Positions 7,421 to 13,791 of a stretch of DNA of 16,020 nucleotides are shown piece after piece. The translations under genes were made by a program, and so were the position numbers. Numbering within the stretch: the first letter of the stretch is position 1; each line of letters begins with the position of its first letter. The stretch lies in the NCBI GenBank assembly GCA_902490005.1, contig CABUCM010000050.1, positions 1-16,020 of the forward strand, read 5' to 3'. The notes under the pieces were generated by a model that was not told the origin of the DNA, did no database searches, and saw only the letters and a list, made by a program, of their open reading frames with translations. Source of the stretch: an uncultured Ruminiclostridium sp. Its GTDB lineage: Bacteria > Bacillota > Clostridia > Oscillospirales > Acutalibacteraceae.

Positions 7421-8050
7421 CTACTCCTGGGTAGGGCTATTGACAGACAGGGTAAAATGCAATATGTAGTGGGGCACCGCGGCCTCCATTTCCCGGCACA
7501 CGGCTTCCAGAAAATCGAAGATTTGGTGGACGCCGCCGGAAAGGCGGGTGGCGTAATGAATGGACGCGGGGTGCAGCCCGGCCTTTTCCGCCATACGCCA
7601 AACCTTGGCGATTTCTTCGATATAGTCCGGGGTTCCCATGGGATACAAGGCGATTTTCGTCTGTACCGGAAAACTCAGTTCCTTTACCAGGGGCAGATTC
7701 GGCACGGGACCCTCCCGGGTCAAAAGGGAATCCCCGTCGCTGTCTCCAGGGCATCCTTTGGAAAATTGGCCCTCCATCGCCATATGGACATGAGGCCGCC
7801 AGGCGTTGACAAACAGCCCCCGCACCGCGTCGGCCACATAAGGCAGCTTTCCCCGGTAAACGGTAGATAAGGCGTCGGACTGGCTCCACACCCCGGAGGT
7901 ATCCGTTTTTTCCAGCGCGCCTAAAATAATGGAAACGAAATCGCTGTCCATGGGGTAAAGAGAAAAGCGGCATCCGGAAATATCCAGCCGGGTCCCCCGT
8001 CCCGCCCAGGGCAGGTCCTCTCGTTGGCAGCAGCAGTTTTCCTGTTGCAT
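7421..8050 (-). CDS. ykoF: Thiamine/HMP-binding protein YkoF
   Basis: A 209-residue soluble protein of the YkoF family, which binds thiamine and hydroxymethylpyrimidine and accompanies the YkoEDC transporter. It shows the expected internal duplication: CRFSLYPMDSDFVSIILGAL (27-46) in the first half and TKIALYPMGTPDYIEEIAKV (131-150) in the second, each beginning a ferredoxin-like (ACT-like) fold, with matching SQSDALSTVYRG and ASIHYATRLSG strands. Length agrees with the roughly 200 residues of B. subtilis YkoF. No signal peptide is seen; the N-terminus is cysteine-rich (CCC at 6-8). The frame can be extended to 8113, but that start lies inside the riboswitch terminator; the ATG at 8050 has AAGGAAG about 10 bases upstream. 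It is the first gene behind the TPP riboswitch. Confidence 0.9.
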   Translation of the reverse strand: MQQENCCCQREDLPWAGRGTRLDISGCRFSLYPMDSDFVSIILGALEKTDTSGVWSQSDALSTVYRGKLPYVADAVRGLFVNAWRPHVHMAMEGQFSKGCPGDSDGDSLLTREGPVPNLPLVKELSFPVQTKIALYPMGTPDYIEEIAKVWRMAEKAGLHPASIHYATRLSGGVHQIFDFLEAVCREMEAAVPHYILHFTLSVNSPTQE

Positions 8051-8082
8051 GGTCGCATCTTCCTTTCTCTGCGGAAATAAAT

Positions 8083-8120
8083 AAAGAGAGTGTTTTTCCA
8101 ATGGGAAAAGCACTCTCTTA
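8083..8120 (-). terminator. Riboswitch-controlled intrinsic terminator (expression platform)
   Basis: On the minus strand AAGAGAGTGcTTTTCC, loop CATT, GGAAAAaCACTCTCTT then TTTATTTATTT: a stem of about 15 bp with one internal mismatch and a U-rich tail, placed between the TPP aptamer and ykoF. When TPP is bound it would stop transcription. The 5' arm (8112-8119) could pair instead with ACTCTTTT inside the aptamer (8212-8219), a possible antiterminator. Confidence 0.85.
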
Positions 8121-8142
8121 TCGGCAAATCATATGGTTCTGC

Positions 8143-8234
8143 TAGAATTGCTTCCCTACGCTGGTCTTAACCATCAGGTTCAAAGGGTCAGATTAATCTA
8201 TCTCAACTCTGAAAAGAGTCCCCCTAGAATTCTA
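8143..8234 (-). promoter_or_regulatory. TPP riboswitch (THI element)
   Basis: On the minus strand the aptamer is closed by TAGAATT (8228-8234) pairing with AATTCTA (8143-8149). Inside are GGGGGACTC, a TTGAGA motif (CUGAGA in the consensus), ACCCTTTGAACCTGAT and GACCAGCGTAGGGAA, which are the strongly conserved parts of the thiamine pyrophosphate riboswitch. It lies in the leader of a thiamine uptake operon and is followed by an intrinsic terminator, so it should shut off transcription when TPP is plentiful. Confidence 0.96.
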
Positions 8235-8268
8235 TGTCTTATTCAATTGTAAGTTTTACAACGGTAAC

Positions 8269-8297
8269 AGTATAGCCCGTTTTCCGCTCCTTGTCAA
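8269..8297 (-). promoter_or_regulatory. Promoter of the riboswitch/ykoFEDC operon
   Basis: Minus strand TTGACA (8292-8297), 17-base spacer, TATACT (8269-8274). Predicted start is near 8262, giving a leader of about 210 bases that contains the TPP aptamer and terminator. This is a near-consensus housekeeping promoter. The remaining sequence toward the divergent promoter (8298-8407) holds no feature I recognise. Confidence 0.85.
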
Positions 8298-8407
8298 GAA
8301 AAAGGGGGAATTATGCCGAACCTTGGCCCTTGCGCCGCTGGATGAAAAACGGGAAACCACATAGTTTCATATATTTTTCTGTTTCTTACAAATAAAATAT
8401 ATTTATT

Positions 8408-8418
8408 TTGTCGGACAT
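8408..8418 (+). promoter_or_regulatory. GntR/FadR-type operator, copy 1
   Basis: TTGTCGGACAT, a near-perfect match to the TNGTNNNACNA pattern known for FadR-subfamily regulators. It lies just upstream of the -35 box of the GntR gene promoter, one of three related copies around this gene. Confidence 0.65.
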
Positions 8419-8424
8419 TTATAA

Positions 8425-8453
8425 TTGACATTATGAAAAAGAGAGAATATAAT
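8425..8453 (+). promoter_or_regulatory. Consensus promoter of the GntR-family gene
   Basis: TTGACA (8425-8430), exactly 17 bases, TATAAT (8448-8453): a perfect sigma-A consensus. Predicted transcription start is about 8460. Operator copies lie on both sides, at 8408 and 8469, fitting autorepression. Confidence 0.88.
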
Positions 8454-8468
8454 ATAACCAAATCAAAC

Positions 8469-8479
8469 TTGTCGGACAA
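8469..8479 (+). promoter_or_regulatory. GntR/FadR-type operator, copy 2
   Basis: TTGTCGGACAA, a full match to TNGTNNNACNA, about 10 bases downstream of the predicted transcription start and 61 bases from copy 1 (about six helical turns). Binding here should block the regulator's own promoter. Confidence 0.72.
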
Positions 8480-8504
8480 CCGATATATAAGGATTTGATA
8501 ATTC

Positions 8505-9263
8505 ATGATTGAACCAATTGAAAAGCAAAACGTTGCGGATACCGTTTATTATAAAATGCTGAATATGATAATCGAGGGCGAATGGAAGCAGGGCGCCATG
8601 ATCCCCTCAGAAAACGAGCTGCGGGAGGCTTTTTCTGTCAGCCGCGATACCGTGCGCCAGGCGGTGCACCGTTTAAGCGCGTTGGGAATCCTTCGTTCCC
8701 GGCAGGGCAAGGGCACCTATGTGAAAAAAATAGATACCAGCTTTTACATGAACCTATTGGTTCCCGCTGTGTTTCTCAGCAAGGATGACGGGATCAGCAT
8801 TTTGGAATTTATGAAAGCCATCCAAGTGGAAAGCGTACGCATGGCCTGCCAGAGGGCCGGGGATCAGGAGATCGCCGTATTGGAGGAATACCTGCAAAAA
8901 ATGAAGTCCGCCAGCAACAGCGATTACGATTCCTTTTTTGATTATGATATGGGTTATCATTGTTATCTGGTAAAGCTTTCCGGCAACAGCCTGTTTAATA
9001 AGTCTATGGAAATCATCGGCGAGGTCCTTCACGTTTACCTGCGGGATATTGTGGCGGTGCATGGAAGCGACAAAAGCATCCAGCAGCACGAGGACTGCTT
9101 TTTGGCTCTGAAAGCCCGGAATACTGAAAAAGCGGCCGGCATTATGGTGGAGCATTACGACATGCTGTTGGAACGGCTGACAAAATGGCTTGCTCTGGAT
9201 GAAGCGGACCGCAACCAGCTGATTGAAGAACGCCTCCATCCCAAAAAGAGCTCCGCTTCATAA
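8505..9263 (+). CDS. GntR-family transcriptional regulator (FadR subfamily, FCD domain)
   Basis: A 252-residue DNA-binding regulator. Residues about 10-75 form the GntR winged helix: PSENELREAFSVSRDTVRQAVHRLSALGILRSRQGKGTYV carries the recognition-helix pattern SRxTVRxAxxxLxxxG and the wing GKGTYV. The all-helical C-terminal FCD ligand domain (about 95-230) has the metal-ligand pattern D148-x3-H152, H195 and H217, so a metal-bound carboxylate or sugar-acid-like effector is plausible by family. The ATG has AAGGA about 11 bases upstream. Two copies of a FadR-type operator flank its own consensus promoter, and a third lies in the promoter region of the following ABC transporter/oxidoreductase genes, so it most likely represses itself and that operon until the substrate or a product appears. 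Confidence 0.93.
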   Translation: MIEPIEKQNVADTVYYKMLNMIIEGEWKQGAMIPSENELREAFSVSRDTVRQAVHRLSALGILRSRQGKGTYVKKIDTSFYMNLLVPAVFLSKDDGISILEFMKAIQVESVRMACQRAGDQEIAVLEEYLQKMKSASNSDYDSFFDYDMGYHCYLVKLSGNSLFNKSMEIIGEVLHVYLRDIVAVHGSDKSIQQHEDCFLALKARNTEKAAGIMVEHYDMLLERLTKWLALDEADRNQLIEERLHPKKSSAS

Positions 9264-9281
9264 GGCCGCGTTCTTTTCACC

Positions 9282-9309
9282 TTGGCCAACTTGTCGGATA
9301 ACCTATAAG
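9282..9309 (+). promoter_or_regulatory. Candidate promoter of the catabolic operon
   Basis: TTGGCC (9282-9287), 16-base spacer, TATAAG (9304-9309). The third operator copy fills most of the spacer, so bound regulator would cover the polymerase site. Start of transcription near 9316 would give a leader of about 155 bases before the aldo/keto reductase. The boxes match 4/6 and 5/6. Confidence 0.45.
9291..9301 (+). promoter_or_regulatory. GntR/FadR-type operator, copy 3
   Basis: TTGTCGGATAA, the same site with one change (C to T) in the right half, 27 bases after the stop of the GntR gene and upstream of the aldo/keto reductase. It links the regulator to the downstream operon. Confidence 0.62.
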
Positions 9310-9361
9310 TTAATTGAGGAAATTGTTCATCAAAGTACACAATTAAAAACAGGGTTTTTGG

Positions 9362-9402
9362 TACCGTTTTTTTGCATTTTTGCAATAAAACGGTATTTTT
9401 TT
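9362..9402 (+). terminator. Intrinsic terminator or leader attenuator
   Basis: TACCGTTTT (9362-9370) pairs with AAAACGGTA (9387-9395), and TTGCA (9372-9376) pairs with TGCAA (9381-9385) around a TTTT loop. Seven T follow, then more T-rich sequence. This ends the GntR gene transcript. Because it lies downstream of operator copy 3 and its candidate promoter but before the aldo/keto reductase, it may also attenuate the operon. Confidence 0.75.
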
Positions 9403-9469
9403 ACTTTTTTTTGCTGAATAAGGGCCGTCTTACAAATTGTACCTTAAAAGATGAAAGGGGAGGAATCAA

Positions 9470-10441
9470 TTGAAAAAGATATCTTTTTCCCGCACGGAGC
9501 TCCAGGTGGCGCCCTTATGCCTGGGCACGGTAAACTACGGCTCTGCCCTTCCGGAGAAGGACGCCATACGCCAATTAGATGAATACGTCTCTTTAGGGGG
9601 AAATTTCATCGACACCGCCCATATTTACGGCGATTGGCAGCCCGGCGACGGCCCGCTTTCCGAAATCACTATCGGCAAGTGGCTGAAAGGAAGAAACGAC
9701 CGGCAAAGCCTGGTGATCTCCACCAAGGGGGCGCACCCTCGCATGCAGGCCATGGAGATTCCCCGCTGCGGCAACCAGGACATCCAAAAAGACCTGGATG
9801 ACAGCTTGTCAAAGCTGAATACCGATTACGTGGACCTGTATTTTTTGCATCGAGATGACCCCCGGCGGCCGGCGGGAGAGATCGTGGAATTTTTGGAGGA
9901 AAAGGCCCGGGAGGGAAAAATCCGTTATTACGGCTGTTCCAACTGGAAGCTTTCCCGGCTGCGGGAGGCCAACGAATACGCCCGCGCCCACGGGCTGCAT
10001 GGCTTTGTGTGCAATCAGCTCATGTGGAGTCTGGCGGAAATCAACTTTGACGGGTTAGCCGACAAAAGCTTTATTCTTATGGACAAATCCACCTACCGTT
10101 ACCACGCCGAAACCGGGCTGAACGTCATGGCCTACATGTCGGTGGCAAAAGGCTACTTCCCACGGCGGTACCAAGGGGAAACCCTGCCCTCCAGCGTCAC
10201 GGACGTGTATCAAAACAGCGCCAACGATCAAATCTACCGGCTTCTCAGCAAGGCCTGCGAGGCCTCTGATTGCACCATTACCGACTACACCCTGCGCTAT
10301 TTCATGGAGGGGCATCCTTTCCCCGCCGTTCCCATCGCGTCCTTTGACAATTCCCAGCAGCTGCGGGAAGGTATGCGCAGCATCGACGCCGGCGTTGACC
10401 CGGAGGTTATGGCACAGGTTACCGCCTGCAAAAGCTTTTGA
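9470..10441 (+). CDS. Aldo/keto reductase-family oxidoreductase
   Basis: A 323-residue NAD(P)H-dependent carbonyl/alcohol oxidoreductase with an (alpha/beta)8 barrel. The family tetrad is present: D48 (in NFIDTA), Y53 (in HIYGDW), K86 (in VISTKGAH) and H127 (in YFLHRDD). Further AKR features are YGCSNWKLSRL near 154-164 (the GxSN strand), CNQLMWSLAE near 181-190, and a C-terminal TLRYF and VPIASFDNSQQLREGM stretch for cofactor binding. The start is a TTG at 9470 with GGGGAGG six bases upstream, a strong site; no better ATG is near. It is the first gene of the GntR-linked operon that also encodes a sugar-type ABC importer, a TIM-barrel isomerase and a flavin oxidoreductase, so it probably interconverts an alcohol and a keto group on the imported compound. 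Substrate unknown. Confidence 0.92.
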   Translation: MKKISFSRTELQVAPLCLGTVNYGSALPEKDAIRQLDEYVSLGGNFIDTAHIYGDWQPGDGPLSEITIGKWLKGRNDRQSLVISTKGAHPRMQAMEIPRCGNQDIQKDLDDSLSKLNTDYVDLYFLHRDDPRRPAGEIVEFLEEKAREGKIRYYGCSNWKLSRLREANEYARAHGLHGFVCNQLMWSLAEINFDGLADKSFILMDKSTYRYHAETGLNVMAYMSVAKGYFPRRYQGETLPSSVTDVYQNSANDQIYRLLSKACEASDCTITDYTLRYFMEGHPFPAVPIASFDNSQQLREGMRSIDAGVDPEVMAQVTACKSF

Positions 10442-10458
10442 ACCCCTTTTTACTCACT

Positions 10459-10472
10459 GGCCGCAAACGGCC
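10459..10472 (+). other. Small intergenic hairpin before the binding-protein gene
   Basis: GGCCG-CAAA-CGGCC is a perfect 5-bp stem followed by TTTAATATT, in the 69-base gap after the aldo/keto reductase. It is too short to be a confident terminator and may be a weak pause or processing site. Confidence 0.35.
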
Positions 10473-10510
10473 TTTAATATTAAACACACAGTTTGAAAGG
10501 AGACAAAATT

Positions 10511-11857
10511 ATGTTCAGAAAGACAGCAGCCATTTTCTTGACCCTAGCGCTGGCACTATCCGTATCCGCCTGCGGGAATAACGGGGGCACCTCCTCGCCG
10601 TCAGGTTCTTCCGCGGGAAGCAGTTCCGCAGAAGCCAGCTCCGCCGAGGGAGCCGGCACCGGAGATATGGCCAAGCTGGTGGCTTCCGCCTTTACGGGAG
10701 AACCAAATGACTACCAAAAATACATGATGGATACGTTTAACGAGCTTTATCCCGGCGTGGGCGCGGAATATGTCACTGCCGACACCAACACCCGGGAACA
10801 GGTTATGAAAAGCGCCATCTCCGCCGGAGGCCCGCCGGCCGTGGGTTTTTACTGGGGCACCCGGGTCAATTCCTTCTATGACAACAACATGTGCCTGGAT
10901 TTGACCGGCCTCATCGACGAGAACCTGCTCAGCAAGGTCAACGATTCTATGATGCAGCCCTGTATTGGGGAAAACGGCGAGATCTACGCCATTCCTTTGA
11001 CCACCGTTTACCACACTACCTTCTACAACAAGGAAATGCTGGATCAATACGGCTTTGACGTGCCGGAAACCTGGGAAGACATGACCGAAATCTTCGCCCG
11101 GCTGAAAGAAGACGATATCTTCGGCTTCGCCACCAACTCCGCCAGCATGCAGGACTGCCTCTACGGCATTACCTATGCCGAGCTGGAAGCTAAGGTAGGC
11201 GAAGGCACCGCTTACGGCGTGGCCAACGGCGACGTTTCCGTGGCCCCCGGTTCTCCTGCCGGCGAGGTCATCCGGGAATGCATCGAGCTGGTGAAGGGCT
11301 GGTATGAAGCCGGCTACTGGTACCCGGGCGACGGCGGCATCAACTGCACCGCAGATGACGCCAACGCCGCGTTCTCTCAGGGCCGCTGCATGTTCATCTT
11401 CAATTTCAGCGGCGCCTACGCCACTCACGAGGCCTCCTGCGATTTTGATATCGGCGTGTTTATGAAGCCCACCTCTGAAAAAGGCATGACCTCCTATGAA
11501 AACATCGAGCCCGACGTTTTCTTCATCCCCTCCAACGCCTCCCAGGAGCAGATCAATTCCGCCGTGGCTTATCTGGAAATCGGCCTGAGCCAGGAAGGCC
11601 AGCAGGCGATTGTGGATTCTAACAACATTCCTTCCGTTACCTCCTATACTTATGAAAATGTATCTCCCATTCTGGAGCAGATTATGAGCAAGCTGGATGC
11701 CGGCAACCTGATCGCGGGCATCAACCCCACCCGGACCAGCTCTGAAATGCAGACCTTTATCAAGCAGCAGATTTTCGCGGCTCCCTGCTCAGGGACCATG
11801 TCTATCGACGATACCTTAAACGAAATGGAGCGGATTCGCCTGGAAGCTAATAAATAA
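10511..11857 (+). CDS. ABC transporter sugar-type solute-binding lipoprotein
   Basis: A 448-residue extracellular lipoprotein of the family 1 (maltose/multiple-sugar) binding proteins, delivering a substrate to the two permeases encoded next. The signal peptide FRKTAAIFLTLALALSVSAC ends in a lipobox VSAC with the lipidated cysteine at 21; a Ser/Ala/Gly-rich linker (22-50) follows. Family features are MDTFNELYPG near the N-terminus of the mature domain, YAIPLTTVYHTTFYNKEMLDQYGFDVPETWEDM in the middle, and the FSQGRCMFIFNFSGAYA strand. The ATG at 10511 has AAAGGAG eight bases upstream; the in-frame start 18 bases earlier lies before this site and is unlikely. The substrate is probably a carbohydrate or glycoside by family, not provable here. 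Confidence 0.94.
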   Translation: MFRKTAAIFLTLALALSVSACGNNGGTSSPSGSSAGSSSAEASSAEGAGTGDMAKLVASAFTGEPNDYQKYMMDTFNELYPGVGAEYVTADTNTREQVMKSAISAGGPPAVGFYWGTRVNSFYDNNMCLDLTGLIDENLLSKVNDSMMQPCIGENGEIYAIPLTTVYHTTFYNKEMLDQYGFDVPETWEDMTEIFARLKEDDIFGFATNSASMQDCLYGITYAELEAKVGEGTAYGVANGDVSVAPGSPAGEVIRECIELVKGWYEAGYWYPGDGGINCTADDANAAFSQGRCMFIFNFSGAYATHEASCDFDIGVFMKPTSEKGMTSYENIEPDVFFIPSNASQEQINSAVAYLEIGLSQEGQQAIVDSNNIPSVTSYTYENVSPILEQIMSKLDAGNLIAGINPTRTSSEMQTFIKQQIFAAPCSGTMSIDDTLNEMERIRLEANK

Positions 11858-11890
11858 GAGCTTCTGTTGAACATTCCCCCTGTGGGCGGC

Positions 11891-11912
11891 GGCGCCGGAC
11901 AATGCCGGCGCC
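11891..11912 (+). other. GC-rich hairpin between binding-protein and permease genes
   Basis: GGCGCCGG, loop ACAATG, CCGGCGCC: a perfect 8-bp GC stem in the 112-base gap, with further GGCGG/CCGCC pairing possible outside. No T-tract follows, so it is not a standard terminator. Such hairpins often protect the binding-protein mRNA 3' end and lower permease expression; that role is inferred. Confidence 0.6.
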
Positions 11913-11969
11913 GGGCGCTCCGCCTTCTCCCGCCTTGGGCTTTAGATCTCATAAGGAAGGGTACTTATT

Positions 11970-12893
11970 ATGAAAGAGACAACTTCGGGCGTAAGGCCCC
12001 AAAGAAAGAAATCAGTCAACCGCAGATATATGCTCATCGGCCTTCTATTTTTGCTGCCAGCTGTGGTGATTTACCTTCTCTTTATGGCCTACCCCTTATG
12101 CCGCACTTTTTTCCTGTCGCTGACAGATTGGAGCGGCTTTGGCGACGCTAATGTGATCGGCTTGCAGAACTTCAGCAATATTATGAGCGACAGCACCTTT
12201 TGGATGTCCTTGGGCAACACCCTTTATTTCGCCATCTTCTCCGCGGTGTTCAGCGTGGTTCTGGGCCTGCTTCTCGCCTGGCTTAACATGTATATGTGCA
12301 GGATGGAGGGCCAGGTTTTCCGCACCATTATGTTTTCACCCAGCATGATCGCCCCGACCATCACCGGCCTGCTGTTTATGTTTATTTTCACCGAGGATGT
12401 GGGCCTGCTGAACAATATTTTAAACCTCTTCGGCCTTTCCAATATGACCACCGCCTGGCTCACCAACCCCTCCACGGTCAAACAGGTGATCGTCATCGCC
12501 ACCATCTGGCGGCAGTTTGGATTGACGCTGGTGCTTTGCTTTGCCGGCCTCCAGGGCGTCAACAGCACGCTGATCGAGTCCGCCAGGCTGGACGGCGCCA
12601 GCGATTTTAAAATTTTTACCCGTATTCTAATTCCCCTGATTAAGCCCCAGATTGAAATCGCCACCATGTTTACCATGCTGGGCGGCCTGCGCATCTATGA
12701 TTCCGTGGTATCCTTAACCGCCGGCGGCCCAGCGCGCCAGACCGTCGTGCTGCCCATGTGGATCGTGGAAAACGCCTTTACCTATTCCAAGTCCGGTTAC
12801 GCCAGCGCCATGTGCGTCCTGTTTATTTTGGTGGTGCTGATCTTTATCGTGCTGCTCCGGCTTGTGTTCCGAGGTGAAAAATATGAGTACTAA
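11970..12893 (+). CDS. ABC sugar-type importer permease (MalF/UgpA-like)
   Basis: A 307-residue inner membrane permease, one of the two channel subunits of the importer. After a basic cytoplasmic N-terminus (to about 20), six hydrophobic segments can be seen, the first at 21-41 (MLIGLLFLLPAVVIYLLFMA), followed by LSLTDW and the NTLYFAIFSAVFSVVLGLLLAW segment. The EAA coupling loop, which docks on the ATPase, is at about 203-224 (ESARLDGASDFKIFTRILIP). The ATG has AAGGAAGGG about eight bases upstream. The last 11 bases overlap the next permease gene. No ATPase gene is in this cluster; sugar importers of Firmicutes often use a shared MsmX-type ATPase encoded elsewhere. Confidence 0.94.
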   Translation: MKETTSGVRPQRKKSVNRRYMLIGLLFLLPAVVIYLLFMAYPLCRTFFLSLTDWSGFGDANVIGLQNFSNIMSDSTFWMSLGNTLYFAIFSAVFSVVLGLLLAWLNMYMCRMEGQVFRTIMFSPSMIAPTITGLLFMFIFTEDVGLLNNILNLFGLSNMTTAWLTNPSTVKQVIVIATIWRQFGLTLVLCFAGLQGVNSTLIESARLDGASDFKIFTRILIPLIKPQIEIATMFTMLGGLRIYDSVVSLTAGGPARQTVVLPMWIVENAFTYSKSGYASAMCVLFILVVLIFIVLLRLVFRGEKYEY

Positions 12894-13761
12894 TCAAACC
12901 AAAGCCAAAAAGATCAAAGCCCAGACTCCTTATTCCAGCAGCAAGGGCTTAGTCGCCGCTTCCCGGGTCGTTACCATCCTGATCTCCCTCACCATTGTGT
13001 ATCCCATCATCTTCATTATTTTGGTATCCTTTAAAAATAACCAGGAGTTCTATTCCAATATTTGGGGGCTGCCCTCTTTATGGCGTTGGTCCAACTATTC
13101 CTACGCCTGGATTCAGGGGGAAATCGGCAGGTACGCCCTCAACAGCTTTGTGGTAACCATCGTGGCGGCCTTCGGTTCAGCCCTGCTGTCCGCTTTGGCG
13201 GGCTACGCTTTGTCGAAAATGTTTATCCCAAAGGCTGAATTGGTGCTTTCTATTCTTATGTGCTTCAACTTTATCCCCGGCGTGGCCATTTACATCCCCC
13301 TGTATGTACAGATGATCGGCATGGGGCTGAGCAAAACCCTTTGGATGCTGATCCTGCCCTATCTGGCCTGGCAGATTCCTTTCAGTGTCTATATTTTCAA
13401 AAAGTTTTTCGATTCTATTCCCTCAGAGCTTTTGGAGGCCGCCAGGGTAGACGGCAGCACTGAACTAAACACCTTTTTGAAAGTGATTATCCCCCTGGTA
13501 CGTCCCGCCACCGCCACCGTACTGGTGTTTAATTTCATCAATATCTGGGGGGAATACATGTGGGCCAGCATCGCTTCCTCCTCCTCCACGACCATTCAAA
13601 CCCTGCCGGTGGGCCTTCTTTATTTCCGCGGGGAATACGGTATCGAGTGGGGCCCCTTCGCCGCGGCCATCACCATCATCATTCTGCCGCTGATGCTGGT
13701 GTTCATTTACCTCCAGCGGTATTTTATCCAAGGCCTGACCTCGGGCGCTGTCAAGGGCTGA
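12883..13761 (+). CDS. ABC sugar-type importer permease (MalG/UgpE-like)
   Basis: A 292-residue inner membrane permease, partner of the preceding one. The N-terminus is lysine-rich and cytoplasmic (to about 28), then six hydrophobic segments follow, starting with TILISLTIVYPIIFIILVSF. The EAA loop is canonical at about 185-207 (EAARVDGSTELNTFLKVIIPLV). The C-terminus IYLQRYFIQGLTSGAVKG is typical of MalG-type permeases. The ATG at 12883 lies 11 bases inside the upstream gene with GAGGTG upstream, giving translational coupling; the in-frame start 21 bases earlier has less support. Confidence 0.94.
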   Translation: MSTNQTKAKKIKAQTPYSSSKGLVAASRVVTILISLTIVYPIIFIILVSFKNNQEFYSNIWGLPSLWRWSNYSYAWIQGEIGRYALNSFVVTIVAAFGSALLSALAGYALSKMFIPKAELVLSILMCFNFIPGVAIYIPLYVQMIGMGLSKTLWMLILPYLAWQIPFSVYIFKKFFDSIPSELLEAARVDGSTELNTFLKVIIPLVRPATATVLVFNFINIWGEYMWASIASSSSTTIQTLPVGLLYFRGEYGIEWGPFAAAITIIILPLMLVFIYLQRYFIQGLTSGAVKG

Positions 13762-13791
13762 GGCCTGTGATTTCATAAAGGAGAGATTCTT

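Noticed and set aside
8051..8113. Extended YkoF start at 8113
   Set aside because: The added codons are the riboswitch terminator hairpin; the ATG at 8050 has a proper ribosome binding site and gives the usual YkoF length.
8301..8400. Tiny frames starting at ATGs in the gap between the two divergent promoters
   Set aside because: They are 10-17 codons long, upstream of the mapped promoter motifs, without ribosome binding sites or recognisable peptides.
8294..8506. A 70-codon minus-strand frame in the divergent promoter region
   Set aside because: It covers the operators and the perfect promoter of the GntR gene, reads through AT-rich regulatory DNA, and has no ribosome binding site.
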